A stretch of 64,000 bases of DNA from Sialis fuliginosa. Its lineage: Eukaryota > Arthropoda > Insecta > Megaloptera > Sialidae. Positions 1-9,140 of this stretch are shown here, one piece after another. Each line of letters starts with the position of its first letter. Position 1 is the first letter of the stretch. Made by a program: the position numbers and the translations under genes. The stretch covers positions 28,774,151 through 28,838,150 of the forward strand of contig OY540814.1 of the NCBI GenBank assembly GCA_961205875.1, written 5' to 3'. Below the pieces are notes generated by a model. That model was not told the origin of the DNA and made no database searches. It saw nothing but the letters and a program-made list of their open reading frames with translations.

Positions 1-713
1 ATATTACCCAGAGTAATAAAAAAAATAAAGAAATCTTTATAAAAAGCGTATGCAGAAAATTAAATCTTGTGGTCGCAGAATTGTTTTAATTTATTTTATC
101 TTAGAAAATTTATCCGGGAATAAAAAAAAGCTCTTATTATGTCAAGAAGTTTATAGGATTAGAATAAAAAAACTACAATTTTGGCTTTCTGACAGTAACT
201 TTCGCTTGTATAAAACACGTTATTTTTATCTCGCCCATCGCCTGATGCTGGAGCGGAGATGTCCTCTTATTTTCCTAGGCATTTGATAAAAGATTGGATC
301 ACTCGACAATTTCTTCCAAGGCTACCGTGATGTATACATTTACAAAAATGTGCAATAAAAAAGACAACTTATAAAAAATAGATATGGTTGTTATATATTA
401 TGTGAAAGTGTTTTTCTTTCAATTTTGTAAAAACACGAAAAAGTAATTTTTTGTTGTTGTTTAAATGATTACGTTGAATTTTTGGGGGGAGGGGGAGGGA
501 GGGTTTAATTACTATTTAGAAAAATTGTAAGATAAATATCAATATTAAAGAATACTTACAATTAGTTTATACAGTGCTGGATTCAGGATTTTTGTATTGG
601 AGAACGGGGGTTAAAAAAATTATTTTTAAATTTTATATAAAAATATTTTTCATTACTTTTTACAGATTTAATTTTAAATTTTTTTTACGGAGTTAAACAC
701 AAAATATCTATAT
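1..713. other. AT-rich stretch without a gene; one G-quadruplex motif
   Basis: No gene is recognised. A 78-codon plus frame at 50-286 has no recognisable domain and looks like chance. At 484-503 four G-runs (6, 5, 3 and 3 G) separated by single A bases make a strong G-quadruplex motif. At about 574 the text CAGTGCTGGATTCAGG resembles a hAT-type end, but no partner end with matching flanks was found. Confidence 0.5.
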
Positions 714-1088
714 TTTGCAGTTTGTATTCATTTTCGTTCATCACAAACTTAGTAGACTCCTCCCATTTGATTATTATAATATTTAAATCATTTCTCCATG
801 TATCAAACAAAGACAGATATTTTGAAATTCATTTGCTAGATAAAGAACTACTCTTCGTTTATAATACATAGGTACTCATATATATTTGTGCAATTAAATT
901 ATTATGTAATCTATTGAAAATTGTATACGTAAATTTTGTAGCAATAAATATTTGATATTCCGAATTTTAGTATTTAAATATATTAAACTTGATAGAAAAA
1001 GATAACCGATGATGTTTGACTTTAAATTTGGAATCTGTTGTAAGCGATTCTAGCCTTTAGAGTGCCAGACGAGTTCTGCAGGCGACTG
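714..1088 (+). mobile_element. Family G mariner-like MITE, left end missing
   Basis: It matches the copies at 32781-33136 (same strand) and 14611-15010 (opposite strand). The right terminus GCAGGCGACTG is followed by TA, as expected for a Tc1/mariner-type element whose ends read CAGTCACCTGCA. The left terminus is lost; similarity starts at a TTTGCAG. No coding capacity is visible. Family assignment rests on the TA flank and the CAGT terminus. Confidence 0.7.
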
Positions 1089-1093
1089 TACCT

Positions 1094-1820
1094 ACATATC
1101 TAAAATAACACCGATTTCCTTATGTCCCATAGTAAAATTCAACATAAAACTATCATTATTAAACTGACGAAATAATATGTTTTTTTGTTAACTTGTTAGT
1201 CAGTGAATTACGAAATAAGTATTATCAGTTTTTATATCGTATTACTGATTAAAAATATTTATAATGAAGTAGTAACGTCATGTAGATTATATTATGGGTT
1301 AGGTAAAAGCGGTGTTTTATTTTTAACTTAGATTATTTAATTTTAATTACTCACATCCTGATAACGGATGTTTTTAGTTTAATTAAAGACTTACGTGAAA
1401 ATGTATTTATAGAAATGATTTCAGATTTCGGGAATAATGGAACTTGAAAAAAATATTATTTATTGAGGATACGTAAAAATATTTATATATATAAATAAAA
1501 CTTGACTTAAATATTCCCATGATTAATTAATTTAATTCTTCTTTTTCTTATTATTTTCTATTATTTATACCCTATATTTTTTAATATCTCTAATTAATTT
1601 ACCAAAAAAATATTTTAATTTTTCTCCAATATATTTTTAGTTAACCAGAAATATTGTTTTCTATTAATATATAATAATAATATCCTAACTCTTATAAATT
1701 GGCAGGTATGTGACATTTTATGAATCATATTAAAAATTTTTTTACATAATTTTATATACATAAAAAAACTAGTTACCGGCGACTTCATCTGCATAGAATT
1801 AGTATTTTTATATGTAATCA
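1094..1820. other. AT-rich stretch, no gene seen
   Basis: Long A/T runs and no repeat shared with the rest of the window. At 1703-1711 CAG|GTATGT lies 17 bases after a CTAAC, a weak ratchet-like splice pair with a poor pyrimidine tract. A 68-codon minus frame (1615-1821) has no recognisable domain. Confidence 0.4.
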
Positions 1821-1956
1821 ATTTTCAGGACACAATGTTCTTCCTCAGAATACAAGCTATCTCCCTACTAAATTTCACCAAAATCGGTTCAGCAGTTTAA
1901 GTGTGAAAAGATAACAGATATACAGACAGACATAGTTACTTTTAGCATTTATAATA
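1821..1956 (-). repeat. Family Q fragment (ACCGAT/ATGAAA-type repeat)
   Basis: Contains the reverse complement of the phrase 'gctgaaccgattttggtgaaa', then an (ACAG)n-like run and 'gttactttt-gcatttataata', the usual tail of this insect repeat. Other copies are at 7280-7390, 29270-29400, 51065-51180 and 58340-58433. It is the host sequence into which the 141-bp hammerhead element inserted: the tail is split by the insertion and continues at 2111. Confidence 0.6.
1944..1956. repeat. Left 13-bp target-site duplication
   Basis: AGCATTTATAATA, identical to 2098-2110 on the other side of the hammerhead element. Confidence 0.85.
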
Positions 1957-2097
1957 CTACTGGAAAAACGAAGAAACTGTGTTTTGAGTCTGGAACTGTT
2001 AGGCTCCTGATGAGGACTTCTTCTGAAGTCGAAACACGTGTCGAGTGACATTGTTTTATTGTGGTTAAGGTGTATAATAATAATTTTAGTTTAAGTG
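1957..2097 (+). mobile_element. Minimal Penelope-like retroelement (141 bp) with hammerhead ribozyme
   Basis: A 141-bp insertion bounded by perfect 13-bp duplications (AGCATTTATAATA). It opens with a 25-base piece CTACTGGAAAAACGAAG..., continues with the hammerhead segment and ends in a T-rich tail reading GGTTAAGGTGTATAA... to TTTAAGTG. A second copy lies at 31830-31980, where the main body is inverted relative to the same 25-base head piece. No reverse transcriptase is present, so it would need enzyme from elsewhere. Penelope-like elements are known to carry type I hammerheads with a very short stem III; assignment to that class is inference from the ribozyme type and the long target duplication. 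Confidence 0.7.
1996..2052 (+). ncRNA. Type I hammerhead ribozyme motif
   Basis: Core CTGATGA is at 2007-2013. Stem II is GACTTC (2015-2020), loop TTCT, GAAGTC (2025-2030). Core GAAA is at 2031-2034. Stem III is only C2035-G2040 plus A2034-T2041 with an ACGT loop, and the cleavage triplet GTC ends at 2042. Stem I pairs CTC and G (2003-2006) with GAGT (2043-2046), then after an internal loop TGT (1997-1999) with ACA (2048-2050). Cleavage would fall after 2042. One oddity: G2014 is an extra base between the core and stem II. Activity is predicted, not shown. Confidence 0.75.
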
Positions 2098-2110
2098 AGC
2101 ATTTATAATA
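2098..2110. repeat. Right 13-bp target-site duplication
   Basis: Second copy of AGCATTTATAATA, identical to 1944-1956. Confidence 0.85.
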
Positions 2111-3090
2111 TTAGAAAGAATAAACCTAAATATATTGTTAATATTATTTAAACATTAACACTTTAACATAATTATTCAAGAACTGTATATAGAAAAGCCA
2201 CGTGGTGCTATTTGCTGTATAGCCATAAAGTGGATGATAATAAAAAGAAAATAACTGCTTTATGCTAGTAATTTAATTGTAACCCCAAGTACAGTTACAA
2301 ACTTGAAAATCATCGATGTGCGTTGATGATATTACAGCACTTCTTGCAATACTGATTTTTTACTGGTGTGTGTATAATATCGCGGGGTAGAACTTGCCAT
2401 ATCGTCACCCTATCTGTATACATTTATTGTTTCATCTGCAAAGATTTTGATGTGTAGAAATATTAGTCCAGGCTGGCTAGATTAAAAAATAACTAAAATA
2501 GGAATTTTTACGTACAGTTTTAACTTTTAATACTCACAGGATTTGTTACAAATGTGGTGTAGAATATAAAAAAGGAGCTAGCAAAATTTGCTAGCTTGCA
2601 AGCACTTTCAAATGGGGTATTAATTCTGTACTAGTATCTATGGATTAGTTATGGAATTTAGAGCAGTGACACTTCAACCAATTGTAACACAGTTGGCATC
2701 TTTCACCGTACAAAATAATTTTCATAATATCACCACTGTTTTAATACCGTCGGTATTTACCTACAACGCGTGCGCGAAACTTGTCAAAGTCATCAACAAA
2801 CTCTAAAAGAACTGTCATATAAGTTTGATATCTCAACTGTTTTTGTTTTATTAAATTATTAATAATGGAATCATGCTTGTCTTTGATTAGCAATAATAGT
2901 TTTTTTAAATCCCTTCAAAAAAATTAACTCATGTGTATTTAACCCCCCCTAAAATAATTTCTTACTACGCCACTGGATATATGCATTACTTATTGATAAA
3001 TTAAAAAAAATTTCTTGATAATTTACTCATTTTGACTTGATTATAACTTAAATTTTAAATTATTATTTATTTATTAGCATCTTTATTTTT
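2111..3090. other. Non-coding stretch with a hAT-like right end
   Basis: No gene seen. GCTAGCAAAATTTGCTAGC at 2577-2595 is a short perfect inverted repeat. At 2940-2972 a C-run, ACTACGCCACTG and GATATATG look like the right end of a hAT-type element (the CAGTGGCG end class), but its left end could not be found. Confidence 0.4.
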
Positions 3091-3123
3091 ACTAATATTT
3101 TATTTTTTGTTTTTCAGGTAAGT
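3091..3123 (+). promoter_or_regulatory. Recursive splice site (zero-length exon)
   Basis: A complete 3' splice site runs straight into a complete 5' splice site: branch-point-like ACTAAT (3091-3096, branch A at 3095), a T-rich tract, TTTTCAG ending at 3117, then GTAAGT at 3118-3123. The branch A lies 22 bases before the AG. This is the ratchet-point architecture known from long introns of Drosophila, where the intron is removed in steps. If real, the window lies inside a long intron of a plus-strand gene. A second AG|GT (TTTTCAG|GTATTT) follows at 3163/3164 and could serve as an alternative or as the end of a 46-base exon. Confidence 0.5.
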
Positions 3124-3163
3124 TTTCTTGTTAGAAACGAACTTCAGTTCTTCAGATTTTCAG

Positions 3164-4377
3164 GTATTTATTTTATTGATACGGGTGGCATTTTTTAATA
3201 AATTCGGAAATAGTTAATAATAATTTATTAGTTCCATTTCCTACTTCATTCTTTATATATACAAAAAAATATTTTTTAGTGTTGTATTAAATTTGGTACT
3301 GGCTCATTTCTCATATTTTTTTCATAAATATAAACAATTTATTAAAAAAATATGAACTAACATAAATTTTTTATATCAAAAACCAAGCATTTATCAACTG
3401 CTTTCTTTATGGTATATGTTAAACAAAACGGCGTAGAAAAAATAATATAAACTAGCAAAATTGAATGAAAAATTGGCGAGATAAATCCCATTTATTAATG
3501 TACAAAGAAACAAACATGAAAAAATAGGACATAATAATAGAAAACATTTACTAGAACGCGTTCACCTAACATCTTATAAAAGAACTATAAATAGTCATTA
3601 TGTTGGAAGAAAAAAAACCATACCATTAAGCGGAATTTTACTTAAACATCGACAAGTTATAGTCCCATCTCGGTAACCACCCACAAAGATCGCGCCGCTG
3701 GCCACTATACCCCCCCCCTCTCCCCCTACTATTTCACCATACACAGTGCGAGCAACAGGGCCGCAAGATTCAATTGGCTACGGCCCACAATTTTTTTTTT
3801 CAATACTTGAAATTGCTAGTTTCCATTTTTCACCTCTCTAAGGGTTGCATTTACACACCCTGTATTAATGAATGCACAAAGTTGTTACTTTTTGACCTTT
3901 GAAACAAAACCATGTTCTTCAGTTCGCGTGACGGTCGCATCTAGCGGATATTTTTCAAACCACTATACATTTACCAAAAAAATACGTAAAAATATTTAAA
4001 TAAACTGCAAATTTTCTTACTTCTAGTTATCCGATTTGGCTGAGTTTTAAAAAGGGTTCTATTCTGCAAATAGATGAAGCGAATTCAAAAGGTTTAATGT
4101 TGATTTATTACGTATTGCGAGCTGTAGTTTGTTGCCGTGGTGTAAAAATGGGTCTAAAACGACAAATTGAACTTTGTTTATATTTTTATGACAGAAAATT
4201 AAAACCAATCGATATTAAATTAAGTAAATATGGAGACTGTAATGTTCTCTTTCAGAAAATGTAAACTTTTAAGTGGGTTACTGAATAAATTAATATTCAT
4301 TTTATTAATGTATATACGCAAAAAAAATAAGACGATAATAGACCACATTCCAAACTATGCTTGGGGTGTGCAATAAA
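3164..4377. other. Non-coding stretch with a GC-richer islet at 3660-3800
   Basis: No gene recognised. The islet near 3660-3800 holds CGCGCCGCTGG, C-rich runs (3710-3726) and GGGCCGCAAG, and is not shared with other parts of the window. The remainder is AT-rich without repeats I can match. Confidence 0.4.
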
Positions 4378-5300
4378 AATTCACAAAGCTCTCGAATAAG
4401 TTTCCGGTATTATTTTATGGATAAGAAAGTCTTATAGTGTCCACAGGAAAAAAATAGAGTTTCACAAAGCTCCTGAATAAGTTTCCGATATTATTTTATG
4501 TATTATAGTGTCCACAGGAAAAAAATAGAGTTTCACAAAGCTCCCGAATAAGTTTCCGGTATTATTTTAAGTATAAGAAAGTCTTATAGTGTCCACAGGA
4601 AAAAAATAGAGGTTCACAGGAGAACACAGAGCCTTACAAAGCTCCTGAATATGTTTCCGGTATTATTTTATGTATAAGAAAGTCTTATAGTGTCCACAGG
4701 AGAAAAAATAGAGTTTCACAAAGCTCCCGAATAAGTTTACGATATTATTTTAGGTATAAGAAAGTCTTATAGTGTCCACAGGAAAAAAAAGAGCTTTACA
4801 AAGCTCCTGAATATATTTCCGGTATTATTTTATGTATAAGAAAGTCTTATAGTGTCCACAGGAAAAAAAATAGAGTTCCACAAAGCTCCCGAATAAGTTT
4901 CTGGTATTATTTTGTGTATAAGAAAGTCTTATAGTGTCCACAGGAAAAAAATAGGGTTTCTTAAAGCTCCCGAATAAGTTTCTGGTATTATTTTGTGTAT
5001 AAGAAAGTCTTATAGTGTCCACAGGAAAAAAATAGGGTTTCTTAAAGCTCCAGGAATAAGTTTCTGGTATTATTTTGTGTATAAGAAAGTCTTATAGTGT
5101 CCACAGGAAAAAAATAGAGCTTCACAGGAGAACACAGAGCTTTACAAAGCTCCTGAATATGTTTCCGGTATTATTTTATGTATAAGAAAGTCTTATAGTG
5201 TCCACAGGAAAAAAATAGGGTTTCTTAAAGCTCCCGAATAAGTTTCTGGTATTATTTTGTGTATAAGAAAGTCTTATAGTGTCCACAGGAGAAAATATCG
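4378..5300 (+). repeat. Minisatellite, about 11 units of about 81 bp
   Basis: The segment AGTCTTATAGTGTCCACAGG recurs with cores ending near 4441, 4511, 4591, 4691, 4773, 4853, 4935, 5015, 5099, 5199 and 5280. Most spacings are 80-84 bases; one unit is short by about 12 bases, and two are longer because both carry an extra 'ttcacaggagaacacagag'. Because 81 is a multiple of three, the minus strand keeps frames open across units (65 codons at 4825-5022, 62 at 5176-5364) with a 27-residue period. I take these as by-products of unit length: there are no flanking exons and units vary by indels. Confidence 0.9.
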
Positions 5301-5885
5301 GTTTCTCAGGGCTCGCAAATTTGCCGAATCGGGACTGCGTATCGGAGAAGAAACCGTGTCTCATACTCCGGCCAGTATGCGTGTGACATAACTCTTGCTT
5401 GTATTTCTAAACAAAGTGACTGCTATACGAATTGGAGGCACTTATATAAAATATACTCGCAGAATATAAATATACAGCTTAGCCCATATTCGGCTGCTGA
5501 GAGGACTGCGGCGTGGAGCGTCGCCGCGCCGACTGTTCGGCGCCGGCCTTCACATTGTGCGTCCGTCTGCATACGCATGGACGTGTTCGGAATTGTTGAA
5601 TTGAAATTTCGATTTGCGATCTCCTTATCGTGACGTAACGTTTTTCTCTATGTAATTTTTCTTGCTAGTTATTTTTTTGGATGTAGTGTTATATATGTAA
5701 CATAGATACAAATATGTTGATGTGGGGTATTTAGTTTCACGAGGAAACGGTTTTTTGTTTTTTTTACTTGAGGATTCGGTTGCTGAAATGCTTGAGTTTA
5801 TTACATATGGTATTGCGGAGTTTATTTTAGATATTTTTATTTTACACATTTCTTTACTACATTATATTGTTCAATATTTAATTAA
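5301..5885. other. Unique GC-rich islet, unexplained
   Basis: After the minisatellite, 5300-5600 is single-copy in this window and unusually GC- and CpG-rich around 5490-5560 (GGCGTGGAGCGTCGCCGCGC). TATATAAAATA at about 5452-5462 sits upstream of it, so a promoter or a conserved regulatory element is possible. No open frame of note crosses it. The rest to 5881 is AT-rich. Confidence 0.35.
5882..5885. repeat. TTAA target duplication, left
   Basis: TTAA directly before the GGGGGCAGACC terminus; the partner is at 6379-6382. Confidence 0.8.
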
Positions 5886-6378
5886 GGGGGCAGACCCAGT
5901 TAGAATTTTTTTAAAATCAATTTTTTTTTGTATTTTCTCAAAGTAGAATATGTCAAAAGTATTATCTGAAAATTTCAGACAAATGTCCTGTCCATAGACG
6001 ATTCAGTGTAAGTTCTAAAATAAATGCATACAAATCGTACTCAAAACTTTAAACGCGTTTTTCTCGAAACCATGTTTTCGAAGTCGGTGATCACTGTAAC
6101 TTAAGAACGGCTTTGCCGATCGGTTTGAAATTTTTCTCACTTATTCTATACATAATTGTCCTCCGGATGAACGTAGGATTTTTTTTGACGATTATTATTT
6201 TTTTTATAGCCGAAAATGCGAGTGAAATTTTAGTCGAATAAAGAACTTTGACTTTCAATATCCGCCATTTTGTGAAAATTCAAAAATTTTCAAATCCCTT
6301 CGTTCATCTGGAGTATTATGTCATTAGCTAATTATTTTAATACGTGGCCAAAAAAAAGTCCAAACTAGGTCTGCCCCC
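5886..6378 (+). mobile_element. Family E piggyBac-type MITE (493 bp), complete
   Basis: Starts GGGGGCAGACCCAGTT and ends AACTAGGTCTGCCCCC, imperfect terminal inverted repeats of about 16 bp, with TTAA on both sides: the signature of piggyBac-class transposition. The interior has no transposase frame. It contains AAGAACGGCTTTGCCGATCG (from 6101), part of the phrase shared by many repeats here. A partial relative starts at 43503 and a reverse-oriented relative lies at 13256 inside a hAT element. Confidence 0.85.
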
Positions 6379-6404
6379 TTAAAAGTAACAACGTATATAT
6401 TCCA

Positions 6405-6592
6405 ACATGATTTACTATTATCTTCACTGCTTATTCCTTATGTTACCTGACGTAACAAAATATATACTAAAACCTAGCCAAAGGACATTAGTAAAAAAAA
6501 ACACGTAAATCAGATAAGTGGTTCTAGAGTGATAAGCGCACTAACGGACAGACATACAGACGTTGCGTTTTATAATATGTAAAGATAAAAAC
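6405..6592 (+). repeat. Family S fragment (RTE/SINE-like 3' repeat)
   Basis: Matches 49465-49592: both read 'cttcactgcttattcc..., ctgacgtaacaaaatata', then 'cacgtaaatc', then an (ACAG)n run and GACGTTGCGTTTTATAATA. A reversed piece is at 11985-12065 and a short one at 48640-48708. The tail is typical of insect non-LTR or SINE-type 3' ends. No coding region. Confidence 0.5.
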
Positions 6593-7279
6593 ATTTTTAC
6601 CAGCTAACTGCATGAAATTTGTATTTTTTTTATCTAATAAATTTTTCATACGGTTTAGCCGTGAAATAGTTAGGTTAGGTTATAATATTAATATGGATTA
6701 GCTTATAATTAAGGCGTGTGTGGGGTTTAAGGGGGGAGGGGGGAGAAAACATTACTAAATATAATTTGTTGGATCTATATATGAAATTAGTATTAACTAA
6801 AAAACTACTTAACCGATTTTGATGAAACCTGTACCAACGTATTTGTACATATAACCACGCTATCACTAAAAACAGCTGAGCAGTATGCATTGAACCCATA
6901 TCCTAGAAGAGATACATCAAAATGATGTATCAATATAGTTCAATTACTTACAATTTATGTAAAAGTATGGATTTTTTTAACGAATTCAAATTCATACTGT
7001 AATTATTTGCTGATGTTCTTCAAATAGAAATTAAATAGGCTACAACGAGACTTTATTGTACACTTTGTATTGGCCATTGTACGTCCACTATATTGGATTC
7101 ATAACAATTTGTACTGGAAGTTCGCCAATTCTCCGAAACTACACCTACTTTTCATGTTCTGTACCAAGTGGAGCTATGATTATTACTACTGGAGTACAAA
7201 TATATGTCAAAGAAAATTTACTATCAATATTTCTATATCGTATTGAATATTTTTCAATAGAAAATCCATATTATAAATT
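6593..7279. other. Non-coding, a diverged family Q piece near 6770-6880
   Basis: A 'cttaaccgattttgatgaaa' phrase at about 6809-6828 marks a diverged relative of family Q. A G-rich run at 6731-6745 may fold as a quadruplex. The 77-codon plus frame at 7056-7289 has no recognisable domain. Confidence 0.35.
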
Positions 7280-7390
7280 GCGAAGGTAACTATGTTGTTT
7301 TGTTACCTTTTCACGACTAAACTGCTGAACCGATCTTGATGAAATTTGGCAGGGAGATAGCTTGCATCCTGAAGAAGGACATAGTAAGAA
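7280..7390 (+). repeat. Family Q fragment
   Basis: Reads 'gttaccttttcacgactaaa', then CTGCTGAACCGATCTTGATG, then 'gagatagcttgcatcctgaa'. Nearly the same text follows the tandem array at 51065-51180. Confidence 0.65.
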
Positions 7391-7479
7391 TTATGATTTT
7401 AAATAATGAAATAGGTTAAAAAGATTCTAAAAAATGTATTTATTTTTATATTAAAAGCGATGATTTTTGTTAAAATAAA

Positions 7480-7865
7480 AACACAAAATACAGCAATCCG
7501 CCATGTTAGATAAAACACCAGTCAGAGTGGATGACGTCACGGCTACGTAAACGTCATTTTTGTTTCATTAATATTAATTATTTTGTGGTTTTAAATTATC
7601 AATTTGCTCAGTTTTGTATTACCAAAAATAAAACCGAGAAACGTTAGCGATGGAACAAGGATTTATTATTGTTGACAAGGAGTGTTTACATAGGAGTGAC
7701 GTCAAAAATGCGCCATGACACCTGCGAGCGTTTTGGCGTCAAATTCAAAAGGGTTAATTTTTGTGATTAAACCTTTATTTCCTGCAGAATAAGTATTTTT
7801 TTTTTGGAAATAGGAGACACGTAAGAACATCATAAAATAGTTTTTAAAATTAGGCATTAGATGGA
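7480..7865 (+). repeat. Family H repeat
   Basis: From about 7650 it matches 33137-33537: 'ggatttattattgttgacaa', 'cgccatgacacctgcgagcg', 'gattaaacctttatttcctg' and the end 'aaaattaggcat'. This copy is uninterrupted and shows that the 33325-33503 segment in the other copy is an insertion. Its class is unknown; no terminal repeats were identified. Confidence 0.7.
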
Positions 7866-8005
7866 AATCGTCCAAAAAAAATTCAATTTGTCTTACATTC
7901 GTGTTCAGAGCGCCACAATTGCATGTACCAAGTGTACAGAGTATTAAACCGTTAATGTAACCACTACCACACTGTCTCCGTCCTCATAACTCTGTTTTAT
8001 GAATA

Positions 8006-8035
8006 TGTCCCCCCCCCCCCCCCCAAAAAAAAAAT
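8006..8035 (+). repeat. Poly-C followed by poly-A tract
   Basis: About 16 C bases followed by about 10 A bases. One of several long C or G runs in this AT-rich window (others near 9550, 14012, 15766, 22081, 24208, 41380 and 62085). Confidence 0.85.
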
Positions 8036-8389
8036 ACAGTATTTACTTTTTGTATATTGAAGTATTTGCATTACAATGACCGGTACTTTTGCACTAAAAT
8101 GTTTGCAGCAACCTATACTTGCATGTTGTAATGGACTTGGTTTGGAATTTTAAATTACTCGCTGTAAAAAGTGGCGGACTAGTTCAATTTGTTTGTAAAT
8201 GAAATTCGTATGTTTTATAACGCTTAACAGTTTTTTTGTGTATATATATTTTTTTTTTAGAAATTGTTTAAAACGATATTACCATAATTATTTCAGTTAT
8301 TTAAAATTATGAAAACAGTGCAAGATTTATGAAACTTTTCATGAAGTTGTTCTCTATAATGCCGTGTTTAGACCAGAATGACAAAACAG

Positions 8390-8868
8390 CCATACTGGTG
8401 CCCTGGGCGAGATTTATTTTTCCGCCCTCTCTCTCCCTAAAAAAATGTTAAAAAATCACCGAAAATGTCAATTAAAATTGATAAATTAACAAATAAGTTG
8501 AATAATTCATATCTCAGCTTGGCGCGATCCTACAGACTCCAACTTTTTTTTAAATATAGCTTACATCATTAACTTTAAGACTATCAAATGACCTATTATT
8601 ATGAACAAATTAAAATTGATAAATCAACAAATAAGTTGATTAGTTAGTATCTCAGCTAATACCTTATTGAAGGTTTTCTGGGTTGCAGAATAAGGATTTG
8701 TTAGTTAGCAGCTATCAAATAACCGATTTTTCTCGTTTTTTTTTTTACAAATTAACATTGTTTATATTTAACTATATTTTTTGCTTAATCGGGTTTAACA
8801 GATCGACAAAAAATTTAAAGATAAAAAAATTGTTTACACAAAAAATCTTTGTTTTATATCTTTTGTGA
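8390..8868 (+). repeat. Family O repeat, both ends degraded
   Basis: Aligned with 51476-52051 (same strand) and 24197-24792 (opposite strand). Shared landmarks are GCGAGATTTATTT, 'tcagcttggcgcgatcctac', 'gttgattagttagtatctca' and 'ttgcttaatcgggtttaac'. The ends here are diverged and the C-rich right end is missing. Confidence 0.75.
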
Positions 8869-9140
8869 CGTAGTACTTATCATTTTGTAATCATTAGCAA
8901 GTGTCCTTCACTGCGTGGTCATTACTGATTTTATTTTATCCATTACTGGAGAAAAAACATAAAGAAAATAAAAAGCTGTAATTTAAAAAACAAACTATAT
9001 TTGCGGACTTTGGTAATTAAATTGATTTTTATTAGTAACATTAGTTTAAGAAACAAGCCCATTTATCCAAAAAACGAAAACTTGCTCTTATAGCGGCCAT
9101 AACTGGTGCATTTACATTAATGTAGAAAAGTACTGTGTAG
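8869..9140 (+). repeat. Family X repeat, short copy
   Basis: Matches 14585-15640 discontinuously: 'attagcaagtgtccttcact', 'ttatccattactg', 'tatatttgcggac', then 'cttgctcttatagcggccat'. It shows the uninterrupted sequence at the point where the other copy carries the family G MITE. Confidence 0.6.

Noticed and set aside
4378..5300. CRISPR array
   Set aside because: Repeats are about 81 bp with no unique spacers and the context is eukaryotic; it is a minisatellite.
4825..5364. Repeat protein with 27-residue period on the minus strand
   Set aside because: Unit length divisible by three explains it; other units shift frame through indels and no exon context exists.
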